Below are positions 1 to 6,285 of a stretch of 33,570 nt of DNA, piece after piece. The translations under genes were made by a program, and so were the position numbers. Location: positions 1 to 33,570 of the IMG/VR virus record IMGVR_UViG_3300033143_001624; one strand, written 5' to 3'. The stretch's first letter is position 1; each line of letters begins with the position of its first letter. Source of the DNA: a virus. The notes under the pieces are model-generated. The model was not told where the DNA came from. It saw only the letters and a program-made list of their open reading frames with translations, and ran no database searches.

Positions 1-339
1 CTTCCAAACTATAACGACTTAAAAGGTAAAGAGTCTAAGCAACTTTTATTTGATTTGGCTGTTGACTATAGAAGGTTGAGACATGGTTTTGATGATGTAC
101 ACAAAAAGATCGACTCTATGATTGAAAAGCAATCCGAAATAGAAGTTAAGGTTACTAAATTAGACTTCGACAAAGAGGGACGGGAAAAGATAAAGGACAG
201 ACTTTACGGTCTAATCATAGGCGTTGTTGTTATTGTTGTTGGGGCTTATTTTGTTAATTCAATGGTTAAAGAGGGCAGATCCTACTATAAAAGAGAAGAT
301 TTAGAGTACAATGTTAAATCAAACGGAAGAAACCAATGA
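1..339 (+). CDS. Partial membrane protein, XhlA-like lysis accessory
   Basis: The reading frame is open from base 1, so the true start lies upstream of the window. The visible part is a charged, heptad-like coiled-coil stretch (HKKIDSMIEKQSEIEVKVTK) followed by one strong membrane segment (about bases 202-270, LYGLIIGVVVIVVGAYFV) and a short basic tail. This layout, helix then a single membrane anchor, is that of XhlA-type proteins that sit beside phage endolysins. It overlaps the endolysin by 4 nt (ATGA), so translation is probably coupled. The lysis role is inferred from context and layout only; it could instead be another holin-class or anchoring protein. Confidence 0.5.
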   Translation, partial: LPNYNDLKGKESKQLLFDLAVDYRRLRHGFDDVHKKIDSMIEKQSEIEVKVTKLDFDKEGREKIKDRLYGLIIGVVVIVVGAYFVNSMVKEGRSYYKREDLEYNVKSNGRNQ

Positions 340-839
340 AAAACTTAACTCATAGTGAAATAATATCTAAGATAAAAGCAAGCGGCTACTTTAATATTAA
401 AGAGCTTGTAAGTGAAGAAGTTTATAAAAGAGACGGAGAGAGAGCTTGGCGATATTTTGATACAAGGCTACTTATTACAATTTACTTTATTCGCAAAAAA
501 CTAGACAAGGGGTTTAATGTTAATAACTGGGCAACCGCAAAAGCTGGAGATATTATCTATGATGAACGTGGGCTTCGTGAAAACATATCAGATATAGTTT
601 CTGACAAAACCAAAAAACGAAAACTTTACCTTTCTGGGCATACAATGGGCTGTGCAATAGACTTTAAAGTGTCTGGGCTTAATTCAAGCGAGGTTCGCAA
701 GTGGTTATTAGAAATACAAAATGAGTTACCGTTTAAAATAAGGCTTGAAAACACGCTAAACGGAAAACAAATAAGTTGGGTACACTTAGACGTTTACGAT
801 GAAGATAAAAACCCGAAAGTTTATTTAATGAATTTATAA
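336..839 (+). CDS. Phage endolysin, peptidase M15 family
   Basis: A 167-residue protein with the zinc signature of M15 peptidases (VanY and L-alanyl-D-glutamate endolysin group): SGHTMGCAIDF gives ligands His102 and Asp109, and the late SWVHLDV motif gives His150. Such enzymes cut peptide bonds in peptidoglycan. The length fits a single catalytic domain with no separate wall-binding domain. There is no signal peptide, so it should depend on a holin for export. It overlaps the upstream membrane gene by 4 nt and is followed 3 nt later by a holin-like gene, which supports the endolysin role over a host-wall housekeeping enzyme. Exact bond specificity cannot be read from the sequence. Confidence 0.85.
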   Translation: MKNLTHSEIISKIKASGYFNIKELVSEEVYKRDGERAWRYFDTRLLITIYFIRKKLDKGFNVNNWATAKAGDIIYDERGLRENISDIVSDKTKKRKLYLSGHTMGCAIDFKVSGLNSSEVRKWLLEIQNELPFKIRLENTLNGKQISWVHLDVYDEDKNPKVYLMNL

Positions 840-842
840 GTT

Positions 843-1034
843 ATGATTAAAGAGAAGTGGGACAACTACAAAGCAGATACCCCTAGTTTTTGGAGAAAAT
901 TAGGAGACGGTTTATTAATAATTTCTACTACTGGTGGAGTTCCTGCAATACTAACAAAGCATGAATATATTGGAATAGGGTTGTTTTTAATCGGAATAGT
1001 TGGGAAGTTTTTAACTACATTTTTTAAGAAATGA
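843..1034 (+). CDS. Holin-like small membrane protein
   Basis: A 63-residue protein with a charged N-terminus (MIKEKWDNYKADTPSFWRKL), two hydrophobic stretches (about residues 22-36 and 42-60) and a basic C-terminus ending KK. Size, two membrane passes and its place between the endolysin and a spanin-like gene fit a class II holin. It is 3 nt after the endolysin and overlaps the next gene by 4 nt, as in a tightly coupled lysis operon. No family-specific motif is visible, so the function rests on topology and context. Confidence 0.55.
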   Translation: MIKEKWDNYKADTPSFWRKLGDGLLIISTTGGVPAILTKHEYIGIGLFLIGIVGKFLTTFFKK

Positions 1035-1522
1035 GAATAATCGCCATACTAAGCATTTTACTAATAACATCGTGCGCTACTATAAAAAAAAACAGATATG
1101 ATCGTAAGTGTGCTAAATTTGACTGTATTAAGAAAACCTACGTTTTAGATTCTACATTTGTAACGGAAATAAAAGACACAACCTATATTACCAAAGAAGG
1201 AACTACTGTTTATTTAGAAAACCCATGTGCAGAGCTTTGTGATGAATTTGGACAACTTAAACCGTTTGAGAAAGTAACTGTAAAAGATGGCATTAAAAAC
1301 ACGATTAAAAGCGTTGGTAATGTTATAGTGTCTGAGTGCGACTTGGATTCTATGAAGCAAGTAAATACTACATTAAGAGAAGAAATATTTAGACTGGAAA
1401 GCCAGACAATCGAAGTACCACGAAAAAAGACATGGTTTGAAAAGCTTCAATCAATCTGGTTCTACATTTCCATTACAGCTGTAATTGTATACTTAGCACT
1501 AAAGATTAAAAGGGTATTTTAA
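1031..1522 (+). CDS. Candidate unimolecular spanin (lipoprotein with C-terminal TM)
   Basis: A 163-residue protein starting with a lipoprotein signal (MRIIAILSILLITSC; lipobox I-T-S-C, lipidated Cys15) and ending with a membrane segment (about residues 141-158, SIWFYISITAVIVYLALK) and a basic tail KRVF. A protein lipid-anchored in the outer membrane and also spanning the inner membrane is the defining plan of a u-spanin such as phage T1 gp11, which fuses the two membranes in the last step of lysis. The ectodomain has four further cysteines in its first half and a charged helical part near residues 100-135. It is the last rightward gene of the lysis cassette. No sequence homologue is recognised; the call is from topology and position. 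Confidence 0.6.
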   Translation: MRIIAILSILLITSCATIKKNRYDRKCAKFDCIKKTYVLDSTFVTEIKDTTYITKEGTTVYLENPCAELCDEFGQLKPFEKVTVKDGIKNTIKSVGNVIVSECDLDSMKQVNTTLREEIFRLESQTIEVPRKKTWFEKLQSIWFYISITAVIVYLALKIKRVF

Positions 1523-1697
1523 ACTCGGTTAACCTTTTTGCTTCTCGTTCAATTTTCTTATAGTCTTTATTTATAGCATCTCTAAACAATACCCTTAAAT
1601 AAGTATTAGGGTTTATTCCTATCTTCTTTAACTTTTCTCTGTATATCATCTCTTTTTCAGAAAAGCTAACTGTTTGAGGTATAAGTTTTTGTCTCAT
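1506..1697 (-). CDS. Small ribbon-helix-helix-like protein, unknown role
   Basis: A 63-residue basic protein, last gene of the leftward operon. The N-terminal strand-like stretch (LIPQTVSFSEKE) followed by two predicted helices (REKLKKIGIN and TYLRVLFRDAI) resembles a short ribbon-helix-helix DNA-binding fold, but this is only a weak similarity. Its 3' end overlaps the convergent spanin gene by 17 nt. The start follows the spacer at 1698-1739, which holds a 31-bp sequence found again at 14059-14089. Confidence 0.5.
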   Translation of the reverse strand: MRQKLIPQTVSFSEKEMIYREKLKKIGINPNTYLRVLFRDAINKDYKKIEREAKRLTEFKIPF

Positions 1698-1700
1698 ATT

Positions 1701-1731
1701 AAACGTTTAAAGTATTGTTTAGCGATATATT
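1701..1731 (-). repeat. 31-bp spacer repeat, copy A (inverted copy at 14059-14089)
   Basis: On the minus strand this reads AATATATCGCTAAACAATAC followed by TTTAAACGTTT. The same 31 bases occur exactly on the plus strand at 14059-14089. Both copies lie in spacers between small accessory genes, directly after the stop codon region of the preceding gene. The flanking genes differ between the two places. Confidence 0.9.
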
Positions 1732-1739
1732 GTAAAACA

Positions 1740-1994
1740 CTAGCTGCATTTTAAGTGTATATTCATTCTTTGTGTTTTTTTACAACACTTGCAAGTCCTA
1801 TCTATTGGTGTGTAATAGTTTCCATACCTAACTTTCCAAAAGTGTATATTGTTTGAACATAAAAAGCGTTTTACAATATTATGTAAAAAAACATATTTAG
1901 GCTTTTTCTCTTTCTTAACCCACCCTTTCGGTTTAGGTATTTTTATCGTTACTGTTGTTTCTTTTTTCATAATACGTTTTTTACATTCAAACAT
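1740..1994 (-). CDS. Small basic zinc-finger-like protein (DUF1660-like)
   Basis: An 84-residue lysine-rich protein. The C-terminal half has the pattern FLCSNNIHFWKVRYGN ... RTCKCCKKTQRMN, which resembles small prophage proteins of the DUF1660 type, where Cys/His residues in a C..H and CxxC-like arrangement probably bind zinc. The ATG at 1994 is used here; an internal ATG at 1970 (MKKETTVTIKIPKPKGW) is an equally plausible start. It lies 12 nt after the zinc-ribbon gene, so both are probably co-transcribed leftward. Function unknown. Confidence 0.55.
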   Translation of the reverse strand: MFECKKRIMKKETTVTIKIPKPKGWVKKEKKPKYVFLHNIVKRFLCSNNIHFWKVRYGNYYTPIDRTCKCCKKTQRMNIHLKCS

Positions 1995-2006
1995 TATAAA
2001 ATATTA

Positions 2007-2144
2007 CTACTCTACATCCTCTATATCATCGCTGCCACAATTAGGGCATTTATTACAAGGGTCGTCTATGTCGCTTGTTTCGCTTACTAATTCGCTTGGG
2101 TCGCCTTGCCAAAAACAGTTATTGCATTGTATTTCTTCTTCCAT
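2007..2144 (-). CDS. 45-residue zinc-ribbon mini-protein
   Basis: A short acidic protein (MEEEIQCNNCFWQG start) with two zinc-binding pairs: CNNC near residue 7 and CNKCPNCG near residue 30. Two CxxC knuckles about 20 residues apart make a classical zinc ribbon. The C-terminus is acidic (SDDIEDVE). It sits in the leftward operon directly downstream of a palindromic spacer that also occurs at 13208-13272. Function unknown; small zinc ribbons in phages often bind host proteins or nucleic acids, but nothing here decides between these. Confidence 0.65.
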   Translation of the reverse strand: MEEEIQCNNCFWQGDPSELVSETSDIDDPCNKCPNCGSDDIEDVE

Positions 2145-2172
2145 TTTTATAGTTTTTATTTATTAATAAACG

Positions 2173-2236
2173 ATTTTATAATATTGCTGTAAAACGCAAC
2201 CACAAACTACACTCAAGGCGTTTACAGTTGGTCATT
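2173..2236 (-). repeat. Imperfect-palindrome spacer, copy A (inverted copy at 13208-13272)
   Basis: On the minus strand the left arm is AATGACCAACTGTAAACGCC and the 30-bp right arm starts TGGTTGCGTTTTACAGCAAT. The arms pair with each other (CTGTAAA with TTTTACAG, CGC with GCG) leaving unpaired bases. Both arms recur exactly at 13208-13227 and 13243-13272, but the central 14-15 bases between the arms differ. It begins just after the stop of the preceding small gene. Confidence 0.9.
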
Positions 2237-2244
2237 GGGCGTAA

Positions 2245-2532
2245 TTAAGCTAGCTCACCAGTTACTACAAATTTATTAAGTATTGGTAGTAATTCTGCTA
2301 CTTGCTCCCTTGTTAAGTGCATCCTACTGTCTACGCTAAAAGTTTTAGGCATTTCTGTTTCAATATACCTTCCTCTATTTTCATCTTCAAAAATAACTAG
2401 TTTAGGGTTGTCTATTCCTAACCATATTGCATCCTCTGTTGCCAAACTGCTTTTTTGTATTGAGCAATTATTATCGTAACGGTCTTTAAATTCTGCAATT
2501 CTAAAACCTCTTTCTGTTTTTTTTGTTTTCAT
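2245..2532 (-). CDS. Conserved-looking phage protein of unknown function
   Basis: A 95-residue soluble protein. The N-terminal half (ERGFRIAEFKDRYDNNCSIQ ... WLGID) looks like a beta-sheet domain, followed by SRMHLTREQVAELLPILNKF, a helical motif I have seen repeatedly in small phage proteins without a known role. It belongs to the leftward small-gene operon and is flanked by palindromic spacers on both sides. No catalytic residues stand out. Confidence 0.6.
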   Translation of the reverse strand: MKTKKTERGFRIAEFKDRYDNNCSIQKSSLATEDAIWLGIDNPKLVIFEDENRGRYIETEMPKTFSVDSRMHLTREQVAELLPILNKFVVTGELA

Positions 2533-2563
2533 CTTTCTTTAAGTTAAAAACTACTGCCAATAC

Positions 2564-2633
2564 GGTGTATAGCAAATAGCCTGTTAATATTAGTTCTTTT
2601 ATTTATCTGTTGTGCTGGCTAAATGCCATACAC
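2564..2633 (-). repeat. Palindromic spacer hairpin between small genes
   Basis: Two 17-nt arms, 2565-2581 and 2617-2633, can form a long hairpin on either strand (GTGTATGGCATTTAGCC against GTGTATAGCAAATAGCC as reverse complement; one wobble and a two-base mismatch). The minus-strand left arm also folds by itself as TGTG..TGGC-loop-GCCA.CACA, similar to the short hairpin at 13503-13523. It directly follows the stop codon of the gene at 2640-2966. Confidence 0.7.
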
Positions 2634-2639
2634 AGGTCA

Positions 2640-2966
2640 TTAACGGTAAGTATCTAGCACATTTTCACGTATGTCTGTTATAATGTCGCAAAATTCGGCA
2701 TGCGTTCCATGGTCTCTTAACCATTCAAGTTTTATGGCTATCTGTTCTTGTATTGCTCTGTCAAATTTGAACAGTACTTTTTTAGCAGTTTCTAAGGGCA
2801 CTATACCGTTAATATCAGCTAAATCAACATTAACTGGTCTGGTGCTTTCTAGTTCACTTTTTAGCACTTTTTCTATTTCACTTTCTAGTGTTATTTGGTT
2901 GCAATTATCAACATGTCTATCTATAATCGCCATTATCGCATCTAATATTTTATCTGTATCAGCCAT
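2640..2966 (-). CDS. Small accessory protein, paralogue of the 13812-14060 product
   Basis: A 108-residue protein whose first 50 residues match the product of 13812-14060: both have KILDAIM/KVLDEVM, then LE..IE..LK, then RPVNVDLADI versus KPVNVALADV. The second half differs completely; here it is helical and charged (KKVLFKFDRAIQEQIAIKLE). The two genes also share their upstream 22 bases (2975-2996 and 13777-13798). No known domain is recognised. It is in the leftward small-gene operon. Confidence 0.6.
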   Translation of the reverse strand: MADTDKILDAIMAIIDRHVDNCNQITLESEIEKVLKSELESTRPVNVDLADINGIVPLETAKKVLFKFDRAIQEQIAIKLEWLRDHGTHAEFCDIITDIRENVLDTYR

Positions 2967-2974
2967 ATTATCAG

Positions 2975-2996
2975 TTATTTGTTAAAGTTGTTTAGC
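2975..2996 (-). repeat. 22-bp leader repeat, copy A (inverted copy at 13777-13798)
   Basis: On the minus strand this is GCTAAACAACTTTAACAAAT plus AA, identical to 13777-13798 on the plus strand. In both places it lies 8-13 nt before the start codon of one member of the paralogous gene pair (2640-2966 and 13812-14060), so it is a leader that travelled with the gene or a shared spacer end. Confidence 0.85.
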
Positions 2997-3004
2997 CTTG
3001 TTCA

Positions 3005-3157
3005 TTAATCCATAGAATTAGCTCTATTTATTTCATCTAAGCAATGGTCTACAATCTTTTGCTGTTCTTCTACATCTTCTGAAAACCGCCAACCATCATT
3101 GTGAAGTGTTAGCCCGTTTATTGCTCTTTTCTTTATTTCTTCTTTGGTTTCTTCCAT
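3005..3157 (-). CDS. 50-residue acidic protein, unknown function
   Basis: The frame reads METKEE-like from ATG at 3157 (MEETKEEIKKRAINGLTLHN) to TAA at 3005, with a conserved-looking NDGWRFSEDVEEQQK segment and a C-terminal helix. It starts 1 nt after the stop of the ribbon-helix-helix gene, so it is the second gene of the leftward operon and probably translationally coupled. No family recognised. Confidence 0.5.
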   Translation of the reverse strand: MEETKEEIKKRAINGLTLHNDGWRFSEDVEEQQKIVDHCLDEINRANSMD

Positions 3158-3158
3158 G

Positions 3159-3305
3159 TTATTGGTTTAAATGTTTGTCTAAAATTGATTCAACATAAGA
3201 CTGTTTACTAATTGTTAACCCTTTTTTCTTTAGCCTGTTATACTCTTTATCTAGTTGAGCTAATATAACTGGATCAATTTGCCATGTTACTGATTTTTTT
3301 GCCAT
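3159..3305 (-). CDS. Small ribbon-helix-helix-type regulator candidate
   Basis: A 48-residue protein, first gene of the leftward operon. It begins with a beta-strand-like stretch (MAKKSVTWQIDPVILAQLDK), then helix, a turn (KKGLTISKQ) and a second helix (SYVESILDKHL), which is the ribbon-helix-helix plan of small phage and plasmid repressors. Position at the head of the operon, facing a divergent promoter region with direct repeats (3332-3343 and 3361-3372), suggests control of its own or the rightward promoter. That role is inference. Confidence 0.6.
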   Translation of the reverse strand: MAKKSVTWQIDPVILAQLDKEYNRLKKKGLTISKQSYVESILDKHLNQ

Positions 3306-3331
3306 AATTTTTTAAGTTTTAGTTATTTATT

Positions 3332-3372
3332 AATACAAATATAGCAAATAAATAAATATAAATACAAATATA
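3332..3372 (-). promoter_or_regulatory. Leftward promoter with 12-bp direct repeats
   Basis: AATACAAATATA occurs twice (3332-3343 and 3361-3372). Read leftward, each copy contains TATATTTG, the Bacteroidota -7 box TAnnTTTG. For the proximal box (3336-3343) the TTTG of the distal copy (3365-3368) is 21 nt upstream, an acceptable -33 element. The promoter would drive the operon starting at 3305. The paired copies may also be operator sites. Confidence 0.55.
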
Positions 3373-3444
3373 ATTCAAAGAAAATAAAAATAAAATTTCT
3401 TTGTACTGTTTGTAATGGTTGTGGGATTATTTTAAAAATAAACC

Positions 3445-3474
3445 TTGCTATTTAAAATATATTTATTACCTTTG
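3445..3474 (+). promoter_or_regulatory. Rightward early promoter
   Basis: TTG at 3445-3447, a 19-nt spacer, and TACCTTTG at 3467-3474 match the Bacteroidota housekeeping promoter exactly (TTG - about 19 nt - TAnnTTTG). It lies 25 nt before the first rightward gene at 3500 and is the likely start of the early operon. With the leftward promoter at 3336-3372 it makes a divergent control region. Confidence 0.75.
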
Positions 3475-3499
3475 AAATATAAACCAAAAATATAAAACT

Positions 3500-3745
3500 A
3501 TGTATACACAAGACAGACAAATCACACCAACAGAAGAACAAAGCTCTATTAAAGATGCTAGTACTGAAAAAAGATATGTAGCTACTATGACTATGTATGT
3601 TTATGCGGATAATGCAGAAGAGGCTAAAAAAGAAGCTGAAGACTTTGCTTTAGGAATAGATAAAAAACTAGACAATCAATGTACAATCGAAGAAATTGGA
3701 GAGATGCCGTTCGGTAGTGTTGGAGGTTATACTAAAATAGATTAA
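3500..3745 (+). CDS. First early-operon protein, unknown function
   Basis: An 81-residue acidic protein. After a polar N-terminus comes KRYVATMTMYVYADNAEEAK KE-type sequence: two strands followed by an alanine- and glutamate-rich helix, the small beta-alpha fold seen in many short phage proteins (the product of 10282-10494 has a similar plan). It is the first gene after the strong promoter at 3445-3474, so it should be made early and in quantity. No family identified. Confidence 0.6.
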   Translation: MYTQDRQITPTEEQSSIKDASTEKRYVATMTMYVYADNAEEAKKEAEDFALGIDKKLDNQCTIEEIGEMPFGSVGGYTKID

Positions 3746-3747
3746 TT

Positions 3748-3891
3748 ATGCTAGAAGCTATAAAAAAAGAATACTTAGAAAGGAGTATTTACTTCTTTAG
3801 GAACAATTTAAAAGCAGACCATTTAAGAGGCTCGTTTAATGTTAAACTTTATAATAAGATAAAAGATGCAAAAAGAGATAGAGGGTTGTAA
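3748..3891 (+). CDS. 47-residue basic protein, unknown function
   Basis: Starts 2 nt after the preceding stop at ATG 3748 and overlaps the AP2-domain gene by 26 nt. The sequence (MLEAIKKEYLERSIYFFRNN ... FNVKLYNKIKDAKRDRGL) is helical, aromatic and basic. The tight spacing favours a real gene. No function can be assigned. Confidence 0.45.
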   Translation: MLEAIKKEYLERSIYFFRNNLKADHLRGSFNVKLYNKIKDAKRDRGL

Positions 3892-4234
3892 AAACGGATT
3901 GGAAGAAAAAGTTCCAACCTCTAAGCATAGAGGCATAACATATGACAAAACAAATAAAAAATACCAATTGCACGTTATGATAAACAAAAAACAAGTCCAA
4001 CTAGGCAGGTTTAAGACTGAACTAGAGGCTTATAATTATAAAATAGAGTTTTTGTACGGATTCTCAAGAAAGTCACAAGAGGTGGGAGAGTTTCATGTTT
4101 CAGATGTTAGAGTTGTAGATAACCATAAAAAAGAATTAATAAGACTGTTGGAGTCTGGGGAGGTGTCTCCTAATAAAAAGAGTAAGATTCTTTTCACTCT
4201 TTCCCAAATACACAATTATTCAAAACAATTATAA
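3866..4234 (+). CDS. AP2-type DNA-binding domain protein
   Basis: A 122-residue protein. Residues about 21-64 (HRGITYDKTNKKYQLHVMIN ... LGRFKTELEAYNYK) follow the AP2 pattern: G-I/V, three strands with W/Y..V/I, LG.F.T..EA, then an amphipathic helix. AP2 domains bind DNA and in phages usually occur in homing endonucleases or free-standing regulators. No nuclease motif is present here, so a DNA-binding accessory or regulator is more likely. The C-terminal 55 residues are helical and unassigned. Confidence 0.65.
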   Translation: MQKEIEGCKNGLEEKVPTSKHRGITYDKTNKKYQLHVMINKKQVQLGRFKTELEAYNYKIEFLYGFSRKSQEVGEFHVSDVRVVDNHKKELIRLLESGEVSPNKKSKILFTLSQIHNYSKQL

Positions 4235-4252
4235 ACAATAAAAACAAAAATC

Positions 4253-4603
4253 ATGGAAGTAACAGGAAAAGTAAAATTAGTAAAAGAAACAGAAGTAATT
4301 TCTGAAAAGTTTCAAAAGCGAGAATTAATCTTAACGGATAACTCAAACGAGAAATACCCACAGCATTTATGTATTCAATTTACACAAAAGAATGTTGATA
4401 TTTTAGACGGGTTAAAGACAAATGAAGAAATTAAAGTACACATAAATTTACGTGGTAGAGAATGGACCAGCCCAGATGGAGTAGTTAAATACTTTAATAC
4501 TATTGAAGGCTGGAGAATTGAAAATATAAATACAGGCAGTAATGATGCACCAGCAAGTATAGTAGACAACGAAGATGATGATTTACCATTTAATATAAAC
4601 TAA
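4253..4603 (+). CDS. DUF3127 protein with SSB-like acidic tail
   Basis: A 116-residue protein. MEVTGKVKLV ... FQKRELILTD ... YPQHLCIQFTQ ... INLRGREWTSPDGVVKYFNT matches what I remember of DUF3127, a Bacteroidota family with an OB-like beta fold. The C-terminus DNEDDDLPFNIN ends in an acidic run plus LPF, like the DDDIPF tip by which single-stranded DNA-binding proteins recruit partners. I infer an SSB-type role in phage replication and recombination, supported by the annealase-like, HNH and RusA-like genes that follow. The tip carries NIN after LPF, so it is not an exact SSB end. Confidence 0.75.
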   Translation: MEVTGKVKLVKETEVISEKFQKRELILTDNSNEKYPQHLCIQFTQKNVDILDGLKTNEEIKVHINLRGREWTSPDGVVKYFNTIEGWRIENINTGSNDAPASIVDNEDDDLPFNIN

Positions 4604-4614
4604 AAAACTAAACT

Positions 4615-5040
4615 ATGGAAAGAGAAAAAATAGAAGCGCTTTATAGAAAGTATGAATTAGCAAAAAGTGACGTGTTTAAGCATAAGCATTATTTAATTAT
4701 AACAAGACAGGGCATTGATAAAATACAAGCCAAAGAAAAGATATTTATTAAATACGATGCCGTAAAAGTAGACCCTGAGTTTTGCGTTGTTAAAGCTTCC
4801 GCTGAAAAAGAAGGAGCTAAGATAGAAACCTTTGGAAGTGCTAAGTATGGTTCTAAAACTTGGGTAGATGGTAAAGATGGAGCCAAAGGAAAATGGAACG
4901 AAACGGGTAATACATCCACCTGGTATGTAATGGAAATGGCAGAAAAAAGGGCTATGTCTAGGGCTGTACTTAAACTAACAGGGTTTTATGAGTTGGGAGT
5001 ATTTGGAGAAGATGAAAGCGAAGATTTTAAAAAGAGTTAA
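4615..5040 (+). CDS. Possible single-strand annealing protein
   Basis: A 141-residue protein. The N-terminus (KYELAKSDVFKHKHYLIITR .. GIDKIQ) and the C-terminal motif MEMAEKRAMSRAVLKLTGFY followed by ELGVFGEDE recall the 'KRA.SRA...TG.Y..G..GE' end of Erf- and Sak-like annealases. Those are usually longer, so this could be a short relative or a different recombination accessory protein. Directly after the SSB-like gene (11 nt gap) and before HNH and RusA-like genes, which fits a recombination module. Similarity is judged by eye only. Confidence 0.45.
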   Translation: MEREKIEALYRKYELAKSDVFKHKHYLIITRQGIDKIQAKEKIFIKYDAVKVDPEFCVVKASAEKEGAKIETFGSAKYGSKTWVDGKDGAKGKWNETGNTSTWYVMEMAEKRAMSRAVLKLTGFYELGVFGEDESEDFKKS

Positions 5041-5249
5041 TGGAAATTTGCACTATAATCATATCAAAAGAATTGCTGCAAACACTTGTAGATTCAGAAG
5101 CTATAACAACAGATGATTTTACTGTCAAATTAGTTAATGAAGATTCTTTTGATTATAGTAGCAATGAAGCATGGGAAGCTCAAAAAAAGATAAGTACAAA
5201 AGCTTATAAGAAACTAAAAGAAATAGAATTTAATATTAGAAACAAATGA
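5040..5249 (+). CDS. 69-residue protein, unknown function
   Basis: Starts by TAATG overlap with the preceding gene and overlaps the next by 4 nt, so it is embedded in the early operon. The sequence has a hydrophobic start (MEICTIIISKELLQTLVDSE) and an acidic middle, with a basic helical C-terminus. No motif recognised. Confidence 0.55.
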   Translation: MEICTIIISKELLQTLVDSEAITTDDFTVKLVNEDSFDYSSNEAWEAQKKISTKAYKKLKEIEFNIRNK

Positions 5250-5608
5250 GTATAGTAATACAATCAACAATCGAAAGTGTTCAAACTCGTAAAGATAAGA
5301 CACTAAAAATAACTATTGGCAGTCAAGAACTAAACGCTGAACAGATGGCAGAGCTAATGAGTTTAAACCAGTCTTTAGCTTTTACTTATATTTCGCCTAA
5401 AAGTATCACAGAAGCTGAAAAAGAAGCTATTGATGCAGTAGAAGTAGAAACGCCAAAACAAAGTAAAAGTCAGAGCGCAAGATTAAGAAATACTTTGTAT
5501 AAAGTTTGGGAAACTACACGGACTGGCATAGACTCATTTGATGATTTTTATAATATAGAGACTGAACGTATTATCGAACACTATAAATCTAAAATAGAAA
5601 CGCTATGA
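5246..5608 (+). CDS. Early protein, unknown function, conserved-looking C-terminus
   Basis: A 120-residue protein. The N-terminal part reads like a short beta-helix domain (VIQSTIESVQTRKDKTLKIT, ELNAEQMAELMSLNQ). The C-terminal part (ARLRNTLYKVWETTRTGIDS, DDFYNIETERIIEHYKSKI) resembles a C-terminal module I associate with Bacteroidota phage early proteins, without known function. Overlaps both neighbours by 4 nt. Confidence 0.6.
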   Translation: MSIVIQSTIESVQTRKDKTLKITIGSQELNAEQMAELMSLNQSLAFTYISPKSITEAEKEAIDAVEVETPKQSKSQSARLRNTLYKVWETTRTGIDSFDDFYNIETERIIEHYKSKIETL

Positions 5609-5697
5609 ACTTAAAAGACGAATTAAACGAAGGTGGAAGCTTTACAAAAGGGCTTGTAATATTGGTAACACTAATAATAATGATATGCCTAATTTAA
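5605..5697 (+). CDS. 30-residue single-pass membrane peptide
   Basis: ATG at 5605 overlaps the preceding stop (ATGA) and the frame runs to TAA at 5697, overlapping the HNH gene by 13 nt. A polar start (MNLKDELNEGGSFTKG) is followed by a clean membrane segment (LVILVTLIIMICLI) up to the last residue. Coupled overlaps and the hydrophobic end favour a real small gene; function unknown. Confidence 0.4.
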   Translation: MNLKDELNEGGSFTKGLVILVTLIIMICLI

Positions 5698-5957
5698 ACA
5701 AACACACAAAAATATATTTTGAATACTTCGGTTTTGATATGGGCGACTTTGTGGGGTGCGAGTGTTGTGGAAAAAAAGCTATTGATATTCACCACATCGA
5801 AGCTAGAGGGATGGGAGGCAATCCAAACGGGGATAAAGATGTTATAGAAAACCTTCAAGCTGTATGTAGAGAATGCCATTTGCGTTACGGCGACAAGAAA
5901 GAGTATAAGGAAATGTTAAAAAAAGTTCACTTAAAATACATGGAAATTTATGGCTAA
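5685..5957 (+). CDS. HNH endonuclease
   Basis: A 90-residue protein with a complete HNH module: CECC (Cys25/Cys28) and CREC (Cys61/Cys64) zinc pairs, the catalytic IDIHHIEARG motif (His36-His37), Asn56 in ENLQAVC, and His65. It covers almost the entire protein, so this is a free-standing nuclease. In phages such enzymes serve in packaging, recombination or homing; here it lies between recombination genes and just before the RusA-like resolvase, so a recombination or replication role is more likely than packaging. Confidence 0.85.
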   Translation: MPNLNKHTKIYFEYFGFDMGDFVGCECCGKKAIDIHHIEARGMGGNPNGDKDVIENLQAVCRECHLRYGDKKEYKEMLKKVHLKYMEIYG

Positions 5958-6285
5958 AATTAATATAACACCATTATCTGTTAATAAAGCTTGGCAGGGT
6001 AGACGGTTTAAAACTCAAGACTACAAGAAATACGAAGCAACAGTTTTAATGATGCTGCCAAAAATAAAGATACCAGAACCGTATTTTAAAATTAATATTG
6101 AATTAGGGTTTAGCAGTAAATTATCAGACATTGACAATCCTGTAAAAATGATATTAGATATATTGCAAAAGAAATACAAGTTTAACGATAGAGATATACA
6201 TGAATTAAACTTATCAAAAAGAATAGTAAAAAAAGGAAAAGAATATTTTAAATTTAACATTGAGCATACAGAATTATTATTTTAA
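5950..6285 (+). CDS. RusA-like Holliday junction resolvase
   Basis: A 111-residue protein with the RusA signature: LSDIDNPVKMILDIL supplies Asp60, Asp62 and Lys66, and the following KFNDRDIHEL supplies Asp80 and Asp82, the acidic set that holds the metal in RusA. Basic residues around (KRIVKKGKE) fit DNA contact. RusA cuts four-way DNA junctions made by recombination. It overlaps the HNH gene by 8 nt. Length is close to the usual 120 residues. Confidence 0.85.
   Translation: MAKINITPLSVNKAWQGRRFKTQDYKKYEATVLMMLPKIKIPEPYFKINIELGFSSKLSDIDNPVKMILDILQKKYKFNDRDIHELNLSKRIVKKGKEYFKFNIEHTELLF

Noticed and set aside
1849-2166. Rightward 105-codon frame across 1849-2166
   Set aside because: It overlaps two better-supported leftward genes, one with a clear zinc ribbon, and its own sequence has no recognisable motif.
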